Shown: piece after piece, positions 14,801 through 21,534 of the stretch | Numbering within the stretch: position 1 is the stretch's first letter | How the letters are laid out: every line of letters starts with the position of its first letter | Source of the DNA: CAG-791 sp964386925 | GTDB taxonomy: Bacteria; Bacillota; Clostridia; Lachnospirales; Lachnospiraceae | Assembly: GCA_964386925.1 (NCBI GenBank) | Contig: CAYLUU010000037.1 | Location: forward strand, 1-22,287 | DNA length: 22,287 bases | Reading direction: 5' to 3' | Position numbers and translations under genes: made by a program | Notes under the pieces: model-generated | Databases searched by the model: none | Told to the model about the DNA's origin: nothing | Seen by the model: only the letters and a program-made list of their open reading frames with translations

Positions 14801-14854
14801 GTGTTCCTCCTTTGCGCCGCAGGGCGGCCATACGTGCGTGAACCAAACAGTTCC

Positions 14855-14882
14855 AGTATAAAAGCTTCTGGCGAGAGGGCAA
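14855..14882 (-). promoter_or_regulatory. Sigma-A-type promoter for purC
   Basis: On the minus strand, -35 TTGCCC (14882-14877) and -10 TATACT (14860-14855) are separated by 16 bases. The start of transcription would be about 48 bases upstream of the ATG. The same AT-rich spot could supply a TATAAA -10 for the divergent plus-strand gene (14857-14862), but no good -35 is seen for that. Confidence 0.6.
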
Positions 14883-14908
14883 GGGTTTCTTTTAGAAATG
14901 AGAGACAT

Positions 14909-17900
14909 ATGCGCAATACAACAATTGGAATTTTGGCACACGTAGATGCCGGCAAAACAACTTTATCAGAGAGTATTCTCCAGCACGCCGGTGCCATTCG
15001 GACCTGCGGGCGGGTGGATCACGGAGATGCCTTCTTGGATACCGATCCGATGGAAAAAAAGCGCGGCATCACCATCTATTCCAAACTGGCACGGTTCGAG
15101 ACGGCCGGGAGACCTTTCACGATTCTGGATACGCCGGGGCATGCGGATTTCTCTCCGGAGACGGAGCGGGCGCTGCGGGTTCTGGACGCAGCCATTCTCG
15201 TGATCAGTGCGGCGGATGTGATGAGTCAGCAGGGAGCGGATCCGCAGGTGCGGCTCCTGTGGAAGCTGCTGCACCATTATCAGGTTCCTGCAATGATCTT
15301 CCTGAATAAGCTGGATCAGTTCCTGACGTCAGACCTGGCTTCCAAAGAGGCTTCCGGGGAGAGCCTGCAATCGGAATCTGCAGCAGAGGCTGAAAAAGAA
15401 TCCGAATATAAGGCGGAAAAGGTTGCTCTTGCAGGAAAGCTTCTGGGATATCTGCAGAAGGATCTGGGACAGAGTCTGGTGCCGTTTGACGAGCGCCAGC
15501 TGTGCGAGGACAACGAGGAGTCTGTGGCAGTCTGCGAGGATGCCCTGATGGAGCGGCTGCTGGAGGGAGGAGCCGTGACGGATGAGGATGTCAGAAGGCT
15601 CCTGCAGGAAGGCCTCCTGGTGCCGGTCTATGCGGGAAGTGCGCTGCGCGGAGAAGGCGTGGAGGCTCTTCTGGAGGGACTGAGAAGGTACACGGGAGAG
15701 GACAATTCCGGCACAGAAATGCTGCCAGGATCTGCAGAAAAGGCAAAGTCCACACCCATGCGTTTAGCGGAGAAGGAGATGTCGTCGAAAGAGATATCAG
15801 AGGAACCCTTCGGCGCGCTGGTCTACAAGATCACGCGGGAGAACGGAACGCGGCTCACCTGGATGAAGATCACGAGCGGGAGCCTGTCTATTCGGGATTC
15901 TGTACAACAGCTGCCGGCACAGGTGACGGGCGCAGGAGCACCTTACGGCGGAGGCCAGAGCAGCGGCGGAGCTTCCGGAGTCAGTGCGGGCGGTTCTGAT
16001 CTTACAGAAGCGATGATGGGGGAAGCCTATGCTCCGGATGATTCGGATGCTGCAGAGGATGCAGATTGCAGCACAGACACGGCGCCGGTTTCGGAGAAGA
16101 TCAGTGAGCTCCGCCTGTATTCCGGCGATCGCTATCAGCAGGTGACGCGAGTGGAGGCCGGGGAGATCGTAGCGGCGGCAGGCCTTAGCTATACACAGGC
16201 AGGGGATGGCCTTGGCATCGAAGAGAGTCGTTCCGAGGAACTCCTTGCACCTATCATGTCCTGCCGGGTCACAGCTACCGACCGCTTCGGAAAGCCGGTG
16301 GATGAATTCACCTTGATGAAGGTTCTGCGCGAGCTCGAGGAGCAGGAACCCATGCTGCAGGTTGCCAGAGAGGAAGAAACCGGTGATCTGACCGTGCGCA
16401 TTATGGGAGCAATTCAGATCGAAATTCTGGAGAACCTCCTGCGGGAAAAATACGACCTTCGCGCCAGCTTTGGCCAGGGGAGCATTATTTATCAGGAGAC
16501 CATCGCAAGAGCGGTGGAGGGTGTCGGTCACTTCGAGCCGCTGCGGCATTATGCGGAGGTGCACCTTGCACTCGAGCCCGGCGAGCGGGGGAGCGGTATT
16601 GTGATCGAGAATCACTGCATTCCGAACATGCTGGAACGCAACTGGCAGAGCCTGATCCTGTCCCAGCTGTCCTCCAAACGGTTTAAGGGAGTGCTGACAG
16701 GTGCGGGGCTCACGGATGTCCGGATCAGCCTCCTAGGCGGCAAGGCGAGCAAAAAGCACACCAGCGGCGGTGATTTCCGAAAGGCTGCCTATGCGGCAGT
16801 GCGACAGGGTCTGATGTCCACAGAAAATGTGCTGCTGGAGCCGGTGCTGAATGTAACGCTGGAGATTCCTGCCGCCAATGTGGGAAGAGCCATGACGGAT
16901 ATCAGCCAGATGCACGGCAGCTGCCAGCCGGCCGAGCTGCTGGACGGATCGGCAGTCCTGCAGGGGACGGTTCCTGCCTCGGAGCTGGGAGATTACGCAG
17001 CGACGGTGGCCGGATATACCGGCGGACGGGGAAGGCTTTCGGCTACGTTCAAGGGCTACGAGCCCTGCCACAACGCGGAGGAGGTCATTGCCGAAAAGGC
17101 CTATGATCCGGATGCCGACCGCAGGAATCCCTCCTGGTCGGTATTCTGTTCTCATGGTGCAGGGACCGTTGTGACATGGGATCATGTGCGGGAGATGATG
17201 CACGTGGATACGGAATGGAAGCCGGATGGGAACGCAGCAGACGGTTCCGAAACGGAAGTGATCGGAACCGAAGCGGTCAACGGACGTCAGAAAGGCTCCG
17301 CAAATCGTACGAATCATTCGAATGAAATAGATGATTTCAAAGAGCGGCAGCAGGCGCGGGAACGGGAAGAGAAGGAGCTGGAGCGAATCTTTGAGAAGAC
17401 CTATGGCCCGGTACAGCATTCCCTGCGGCATCCCGACAATGTTCGCCGGGAGGTGCAGGGACTGGTATTGCCCTCTGAGGAAAGGGCGGCCGCAGGGAAC
17501 GCCGGAATGGCAGGCGGCGGAGGAATACCAAAGGATTCAACCGGCGGCGCGCAAAAGGCTTCTGCCGATACCAAGTGGGACAGCAGACGCCGGGCGGCCG
17601 CGGAACAGCAGCAGGAATTCCTGCTGGTGGATGGGTATAATATTATTTTCGCCTGGGCGGAGCTAAAGGACCTGGCAAAGACGGATATCAAATCGGCCAG
17701 AGACCGCCTGCTGGATATTCTGTCGGACTATGCGGGCTACAGCGGCAAGAACGTGATCGTCGTCTTCGATGCCTATCGTGTACCCGGCGGAAAGGGAGAG
17801 TATTATAGATACAACAATCTGGACGTGGTGTTCACGAAGGAAGCGGAGACCGCAGACCTCTATATCGAGAAGACCGCACACCGTCTGTACCCGAAGAACA

Positions 17901-18043
17901 AGGTCACGGTAGCAACCGGAGATTATGTGGAGCAGATCATCATCTTCGGCGCAGGAGCGGTGCGCCTCTCGCCGAGGGGCCTTCTGGAGGAGATTCTGTT
18001 CGCCGGGAATGAACTGAAGGACAAATATGTGACATCAGATTAG
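14909..18043 (+). CDS. TetM/EF-G-like translational GTPase fused to a C-terminal Rae1/YacP-type NYN ribonuclease domain
   Basis: A 1044-residue fusion. Residues 1-260 are the G domain: GILAHVDAGKTT (G1), RGITI (G2), DTPGHADF with His78 (G3), NKLD 133-136 (G4), SAL 244-246 (G5). Residues about 300-770 follow TetM domains II-V (RLYSGDRYQ, VDEFTLMKVLRELEEQEPML, YQETI, IENHCIPNMLERNW, GYTGGRGRLSATFKGYEPC). A Gly/Ser/acidic low-complexity insert (about 340-395) interrupts domain II. A charged linker (about 775-900) leads to the NYN domain (903-1044) with LLVDGYNII (D908, N911), VVFDAY (D954), FTKEAETADLYIE (E978, D983), TGDYVEQ and GAGAVRLSPRGLLEE, closely matching Bacillus Rae1, the ribosome A-site mRNA endonuclease. 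The ATG at 14909 begins the GTPase fold; its ribosome binding site is weak. Next is an rRNA methyltransferase gene. Inferred role: a GTPase that docks in the ribosomal A site and delivers a nuclease. Confidence 0.9.
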   Translation: MRNTTIGILAHVDAGKTTLSESILQHAGAIRTCGRVDHGDAFLDTDPMEKKRGITIYSKLARFETAGRPFTILDTPGHADFSPETERALRVLDAAILVISAADVMSQQGADPQVRLLWKLLHHYQVPAMIFLNKLDQFLTSDLASKEASGESLQSESAAEAEKESEYKAEKVALAGKLLGYLQKDLGQSLVPFDERQLCEDNEESVAVCEDALMERLLEGGAVTDEDVRRLLQEGLLVPVYAGSALRGEGVEALLEGLRRYTGEDNSGTEMLPGSAEKAKSTPMRLAEKEMSSKEISEEPFGALVYKITRENGTRLTWMKITSGSLSIRDSVQQLPAQVTGAGAPYGGGQSSGGASGVSAGGSDLTEAMMGEAYAPDDSDAAEDADCSTDTAPVSEKISELRLYSGDRYQQVTRVEAGEIVAAAGLSYTQAGDGLGIEESRSEELLAPIMSCRVTATDRFGKPVDEFTLMKVLRELEEQEPMLQVAREEETGDLTVRIMGAIQIEILENLLREKYDLRASFGQGSIIYQETIARAVEGVGHFEPLRHYAEVHLALEPGERGSGIVIENHCIPNMLERNWQSLILSQLSSKRFKGVLTGAGLTDVRISLLGGKASKKHTSGGDFRKAAYAAVRQGLMSTENVLLEPVLNVTLEIPAANVGRAMTDISQMHGSCQPAELLDGSAVLQGTVPASELGDYAATVAGYTGGRGRLSATFKGYEPCHNAEEVIAEKAYDPDADRRNPSWSVFCSHGAGTVVTWDHVREMMHVDTEWKPDGNAADGSETEVIGTEAVNGRQKGSANRTNHSNEIDDFKERQQAREREEKELERIFEKTYGPVQHSLRHPDNVRREVQGLVLPSEERAAAGNAGMAGGGGIPKDSTGGAQKASADTKWDSRRRAAAEQQQEFLLVDGYNIIFAWAELKDLAKTDIKSARDRLLDILSDYAGYSGKNVIVVFDAYRVPGGKGEYYRYNNLDVVFTKEAETADLYIEKTAHRLYPKNKVTVATGDYVEQIIIFGAGAVRLSPRGLLEEILFAGNELKDKYVTSD

Positions 18044-18121
18044 GGAATGCAGCTGTCATGGGGAAAAGGCCTTATAAAGTCAGATCGTTTGAAGATGGCC
18101 TGAACGACGTAGGAGACAAAT

Positions 18122-19498
18122 ATGGAAAACAGAAAAATAAACGCAAAATCAAATAAGCCTGCCAAAGCGGCAGAATCCAAGACGAAAAGGCCTGAGAGGC
18201 CCGTAAAATCTAACGGAGCGAAGGTGGAAAGACCTGGGAGGCCCGCAAAATCTAACGGAGCGAAGGTGGAAAGGCCTGAGAGGCCCGCAAAATCTACCGG
18301 ACTGAAGGCAGAAAGACCGGAGAAATCCGCAAAGCCTGCCGGGAAGAAGTCGGCATGTCCCTACAACGGTAAGTGCGGCGGCTGCACCCTGATCGATGTA
18401 CCGATGGAGGAACAGCTGGCGGATAAACACCGCTGGGTTCGCGAATGCATCGGTGCCTACGGCCCGGTGGAGCCGGTGATTCAGATGAAGAATCCCTACC
18501 GCTATCGCAACAAGGTGACCAGCATCTTCGGTCTGGACCGCAAGCGGCATCCGGTCTGCGGCGTCTATCGCGCGCGCACTCGTGATATCGTTCCGGTAAA
18601 GGAATGCCGGATCGAGAACCGTCAGGCGGATCGGATCGTGCAGGATATCTTCGAGATGCTGCCTTCCTTTAAGCTGCGGGTTTATGATCCGGAGACGGGA
18701 CTCGGAATTCTGCGGGCAGTGCAGATCCGTACGGCGCACGCAACCGGTGAGGTGCTGGTGACACTGGTGACGGCGGGACCTGTTTTTCCGTCACGGAACA
18801 ATTTCTCAAAGGCACTGACGGCGCAGCATCCGGAGATCACGACGATTGTGCAGAACATCAAGGAGAATGACAGCTCCATGGTGCTGGGAGAGCGAGAGAA
18901 GGTCCTGTACGGAAAGGGATACATCGAGGATGAGCTGTGCGGCAAGCGGTTCCGTATCTCGTCCCGTTCCTTCTATCAGGTGAATTCGCTGCAGACGGAG
19001 AAGCTCTATCGTATCGCCATTGATGCAGCGGGCCTTAGCGGAAAGGAGCGCGTGCTGGATGCCTACTGCGGCATCGGTACAATCGGAATCTGTGCAGCAG
19101 ATCACGCGAAGGAGGTCCTGTCCGTGGAACTCAACGGAGATGCAGCGCAGGACGCGGAAAATAACGTCCGCCGCAACGGCCTGACGAACGTGACCGTCTA
19201 CCATGAGGATGCCGGGAAATTCATGCAGGAGATGGCGGCCCAGGGAGAGCGCGCCGATGTGCTGTTCATGGACCCGCCGCGCAGCGGCTCCACAGAGGAA
19301 TTCCTGGAGGCTGCTCTCCAGATGGGACCGGAGAAGATTGTCTACATCTCCTGCAACCCGGAAACGCTGGGGCGCGATCTGGAGATCCTGACGAAGGGCG
19401 GCTATCGGATGAAACGTGCCGTTCCTGTGGACATGTTCCCGTTTACCAGAGAAGTCGAGACGGTTGCGTTACTGCACAGGACGAAACGGTTTGATTAA
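18122..19498 (+). CDS. 23S rRNA (uracil-5)-methyltransferase, RlmD/RlmCD-type
   Basis: A 458-residue RumA-family RNA m5U methyltransferase. It has a [4Fe-4S] cluster motif C79-x5-C85-x2-C88 (ACPYNGKCGGC) plus C162 in KECRIEN, the SAM-binding VLDAYCGIGTIGI (about 311-323), MDPPRSG (about 383-389), and the catalytic Cys411 in YISCNPETLGRDL. It methylates a uracil in 23S rRNA using SAM. In Firmicutes one enzyme (RlmCD) often handles two sites, so the exact target is not assigned. There is no TRAM domain; in its place the first about 76 residues are Lys/Arg/Pro-rich with 14-residue repeats. AGGAG lies 6 bases before the ATG. It follows the GTPase-NYN gene by 78 bases, probably in the same transcript. 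Confidence 0.93.
   Translation: MENRKINAKSNKPAKAAESKTKRPERPVKSNGAKVERPGRPAKSNGAKVERPERPAKSTGLKAERPEKSAKPAGKKSACPYNGKCGGCTLIDVPMEEQLADKHRWVRECIGAYGPVEPVIQMKNPYRYRNKVTSIFGLDRKRHPVCGVYRARTRDIVPVKECRIENRQADRIVQDIFEMLPSFKLRVYDPETGLGILRAVQIRTAHATGEVLVTLVTAGPVFPSRNNFSKALTAQHPEITTIVQNIKENDSSMVLGEREKVLYGKGYIEDELCGKRFRISSRSFYQVNSLQTEKLYRIAIDAAGLSGKERVLDAYCGIGTIGICAADHAKEVLSVELNGDAAQDAENNVRRNGLTNVTVYHEDAGKFMQEMAAQGERADVLFMDPPRSGSTEEFLEAALQMGPEKIVYISCNPETLGRDLEILTKGGYRMKRAVPVDMFPFTREVETVALLHRTKRFD
18188..18349 (+). repeat. 42-base in-frame tandem repeat in the methyltransferase N-terminus
   Basis: Four units start at 18188, 18230, 18272 and 18314. Each encodes a 14-residue module of the form RPERPAKSNGAKVE; the last is degraded and shorter (36 bases, to Lys76). 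The first two units are nearly identical at the DNA level, pointing to recent slippage or unequal exchange. The encoded segment is strongly basic and likely disordered, a plausible rRNA-binding tail. Confidence 0.85.
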
Positions 19499-19582
19499 GC
19501 AGATACAATTCTCTGATTTGAGTGCCGGGAAGAAGCGGCCATTACATAGCAAAATACTCTTGAAAAACAGAAAGGAGGGCGG

Positions 19583-20149
19583 ATGAACTGGATAGACGGA
19601 AAAATACGCTGTTGTTGGGCAAATCCGAAAAATGAACAGTACATCCGTTATCACGATAAGGAATGGGGCGTTCCGGTACACGATGACCGGAAGCTCTTTG
19701 AGATGCTGATATTGGAGTGCTTTCAGGCAGGGCTGTCCTGGGAATGCGTCCTGAACAAGCGAGATGCGTTTCGCGAAGCCTTTGATGATTTTGATCTGGA
19801 GAAGATCTGTGCTTATGATGCGGATAAGCTGGAGACTTTGCGGAACAATCCAGGTATTATAAGAAATCACCTGAAAATCCAGGCGACTGTTACTAACGCA
19901 AAAGTATTTCGCGAGATTCAGAAGGAATGCGGCAGCTTCTCAGATTACCTCTGGCACTGGACAGATGGTAAGGTGGTCTATGAAAACGGACACACAAGTT
20001 CGGAGCTGTCTGATGGTATATCCAAAGACCTGAAGAAGAGAGGTATGAAGTTCGTGGGGACAACAGTCATCTATGCCTATTTGCAGGCAGTAGGCGTGCT
20101 CTATTCTCATGAGGATGGCTGTTTTCTTGCAAATCAATTTCAATCATGA
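19583..20149 (+). CDS. tag: DNA-3-methyladenine glycosylase I
   Basis: A 188-residue Tag enzyme, which removes 3-methyladenine from alkylated DNA to start base excision repair. The zinc snap residues are visible: C10 in IRCCWAN, H24 in YHDKEWGVP, and H176 and C180 in YSHEDGC, at the positions seen in E. coli Tag. FEMLILECFQAGLSW (39-53) is the helix-hairpin-helix core with the substrate-contacting Glu, and GMKFVGTTVIYAYLQAVG is the conserved C-terminal block. A strong AAAGGAGG lies 4 bases before the ATG. It stands alone, 84 bases after the methyltransferase gene. Codon use begins to shift towards AT from here. Confidence 0.96.
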   Translation: MNWIDGKIRCCWANPKNEQYIRYHDKEWGVPVHDDRKLFEMLILECFQAGLSWECVLNKRDAFREAFDDFDLEKICAYDADKLETLRNNPGIIRNHLKIQATVTNAKVFREIQKECGSFSDYLWHWTDGKVVYENGHTSSELSDGISKDLKKRGMKFVGTTVIYAYLQAVGVLYSHEDGCFLANQFQS

Positions 20150-20286
20150 ATTCACTATGGCAGCATCTTTTCATTGAAGGGATCTCTTCAGAGATCTCTT
20201 GAGCAAAATCGATAAAGGGTTGGTTGTTGTTTGTAGATTCAAGGACCGAATAAATCAAAAGCAAGAGACAGGGAATTGTATAGCAT

Positions 20287-20523
20287 ATGGCAAGAGAGAA
20301 TGTATGTGGGAGTAAAGAATTAGAATTTGCTGTATTCTGCATCGAAAATGTGGCTTCAAGACTAAATGTTGATGCACAGAAAGTGTATGATGCTCTGACA
20401 GAGCAGACAGACATTTTGAATGAATATATTATTCCAGAGTATGAGGTGCTGCATACACAGAGTAAAGACTACATCGTAGAAGATATTATCGATATTATGA
20501 AGGAAAGGGGAGTGAAGCTGTGA
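20287..20523 (+). CDS. DUF3791-type small protein
   Basis: A 78-residue acidic protein with ELEFAVFCIENVASRLNV at the start and EYEVLHTQSKDYIVEDIIDI near the end, which matches DUF3791 proteins as I remember them. These are common in Lachnospiraceae, usually next to a DUF3990 (ADP-ribosyltransferase-like) gene in what is thought to be a toxin-antitoxin set. The ATG follows an in-frame stop, so no longer form is possible. The ribosome binding site (AGGGA) is far, at 12 bases. The 137-base gap before it holds only a short GATCTC-TTCA-GAGATC hairpin. It overlaps the next gene by 4 bases (GTGA). No DUF3990 gene is seen beside it. Confidence 0.75.
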   Translation: MARENVCGSKELEFAVFCIENVASRLNVDAQKVYDALTEQTDILNEYIIPEYEVLHTQSKDYIVEDIIDIMKERGVKL

Positions 20524-20732
20524 ATGCAAATCCAATCCTTTTACAAAAGAAGTATGCCCGCATTGTGGAGCTTTTTGCAAAGCAGAACGGAATCGATTTA
20601 AAAAAAGCACTGGATATATTCTATCATTCAGAGCTGTATGAACTGATGCACGAGGGAGTATCAGACATGCATTGTATGAGTGATGAATATCTGGTGCAGG
20701 AGCTGGACGAAGAGCAGCAGAATATGAAATAG
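20520..20732 (+). CDS. Small protein of DUF3791/DUF3990 neighbourhoods
   Basis: A 70-residue protein from a GTG at 20520 that overlaps the stop of the previous gene as GTGA. AAAGGGGAG (20504-20512) lies 7 bases upstream, so this start is well supported. The sequence has LLQKKYARIVELFAKQNGID, ALDIFYHSELYELMHEG and MHCMSDEYLVQEL, a pattern I associate with small conserved proteins found with DUF3791 and DUF3990 genes. Function is unknown; an antitoxin-like or regulatory role is inferred from context. It is followed by a strong terminator 74 bases after its stop. Confidence 0.7.
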   Translation: MNANPILLQKKYARIVELFAKQNGIDLKKALDIFYHSELYELMHEGVSDMHCMSDEYLVQELDEEQQNMK

Positions 20733-20806
20733 CGGAAGTTGCTGCAGAATTTACAGCAATTGCCATTATTGGTAAAATGTGCGCTTGTTATTAACTTTAC
20801 AGCATC

Positions 20807-20843
20807 AGACCGATGGAGCAATGAACGCTTCATCGGTCTTTTT
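20807..20843 (+). terminator. Rho-independent terminator after the DUF3791 pair
   Basis: AGACCGATGGAGC (20807-20819) pairs with GCTTCATCGGTCT (20827-20839), 13 bp with one G-U, loop of 7, followed by a run of five T (20839-20843). It closes the two-gene DUF3791 unit. Confidence 0.9.
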
Positions 20844-21156
20844 GTTATAATCAAAGAGATCACGCAAAACAACAATTCACATACTCAACGATGATCCCCC
20901 TGCCAGTGCAAAAGTGCGCTGCAGTTCGGGGGGGGCGTTGGTGCTGTTCATATATCCACACGGGGAGGGCTGCATGGTAACCGCCCGTCCCCATGGTTTG
21001 TTGATTGTGTAAATATATAAAATAATATGGCAGTGTGAAAGTTACACAGTAGATACGAGGGAGAATAGAACCCTCTTTTTAGTACATTCAATTGTATTGA
21101 AACATCAATACAGCATTAGCAATATGGTAATAGCAGAGGAAAGGGAGGTAGGGAAC
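20844..21156 (+). promoter_or_regulatory. Gene-free leader before MazG: candidate promoter and three hairpins
   Basis: No credible gene lies here. GGGGAGGGC (20962-20970) pairs with GCCC-G-TCCCC (20983-20992) with one bulged G. A candidate promoter follows: -35 TTGTTG (20998-21003), 17-base spacer, -10 AATAAT (21021-21026) in an AT-rich stretch. Then GAGGG (21057-21061) pairs with CCCTC (21071-21075) before five T (21076-21080), a small attenuator-like terminator. Last, TGTATTGA (21093-21100) pairs perfectly with TCAATACA (21105-21112) around AACA. The MazG ribosome binding site AAAGGGAGG ends 9 bases before the ATG at 21157. A run of eight G at 20928-20935 is also notable. Confidence 0.45.
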
Positions 21157-21534
21157 ATGAATGATTCAATTAAAGAACTGATAGATAACATCGTGGCGTT
21201 TAGAGATGCAAGAGACTGGAAGCAGTTTCACAACCCGAAGGATCTGGCAATCTCTATTTCCTTGGAGGCAGCTGAATTACTGGAGGTGTTCCAATGGTCA
21301 GGGGCGGACACGGCGGCTGACAGCGAAAAGAAAATCAGAAAAATCAAGGAGGAGCTGGCAGATGTGCTGATTTATGCGCTCCTTATGGGAAATGATCTCG
21401 GACTGGACATTTCCGAAATCGTAGATACTAAGATTGAAGAGAATAATCGGAAGTATCCGGCAGAGAAGTCATATGGAAGGGCTGATAAATATACAGCATA
21501 TATGACAACTGAGAGCGGAGAAAAAGTGGAATGA
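21157..21534 (+). CDS. MazG-like nucleotide pyrophosphohydrolase
   Basis: A 125-residue all-alpha NTP pyrophosphohydrolase of the MazG / RS21-C6 (dCTPase-like) group, which hydrolyses NTPs or dNTPs to monophosphate and pyrophosphate with Mg2+. The metal-binding pattern is visible: EAAELLEVFQW (E-x-x-E), then EELADVLIYALLMGNDLGLD (E-x-x-D). The N-terminal DWKQFHNPKDLAISISLE is typical. The ATG at 21157 is preferred over a TTG 60 bases upstream because of the AAAGGGAGG site before it. Its stop overlaps the next start as ATGA, so it is coupled to the DUF2075 protein. That makes a defence-type role more likely than simple pool cleaning, though this is inference. Confidence 0.9.
   Translation: MNDSIKELIDNIVAFRDARDWKQFHNPKDLAISISLEAAELLEVFQWSGADTAADSEKKIRKIKEELADVLIYALLMGNDLGLDISEIVDTKIEENNRKYPAEKSYGRADKYTAYMTTESGEKVE

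Noticed and set aside
14285..14908. Upstream extension of the GTPase-NYN frame
   Set aside because: It runs antisense through purC and the divergent promoter region; the conserved GTPase fold begins exactly at the ATG at 14909.
14909..16800. Calling the GTPase a tetracycline resistance gene
   Set aside because: The TetM loop residues that displace the drug are not conserved, and the protein carries a C-terminal nuclease domain absent from Tet(M/O/W).
18188..18349. CRISPR-like array
   Set aside because: The 42-base units are head-to-tail, without spacers, and lie in frame in a coding sequence.
19499..19582. Possible fourth copy of the palindromic repeat (CAGATACAA after the methyltransferase gene)
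   Set aside because: Only nine bases match the end of the element and no TTGAAAT core follows.
20891..20980. A 29-codon ORF in the gap before MazG
   Set aside because: No ribosome binding site and it runs through the G-run and the G-rich hairpin; likely chance.
21097..21156. TTG start adding 20 residues to the MazG-like protein
   Set aside because: It overlaps the TGTATTGA hairpin, while the ATG at 21157 has a strong AAAGGGAGG site and matches family length.
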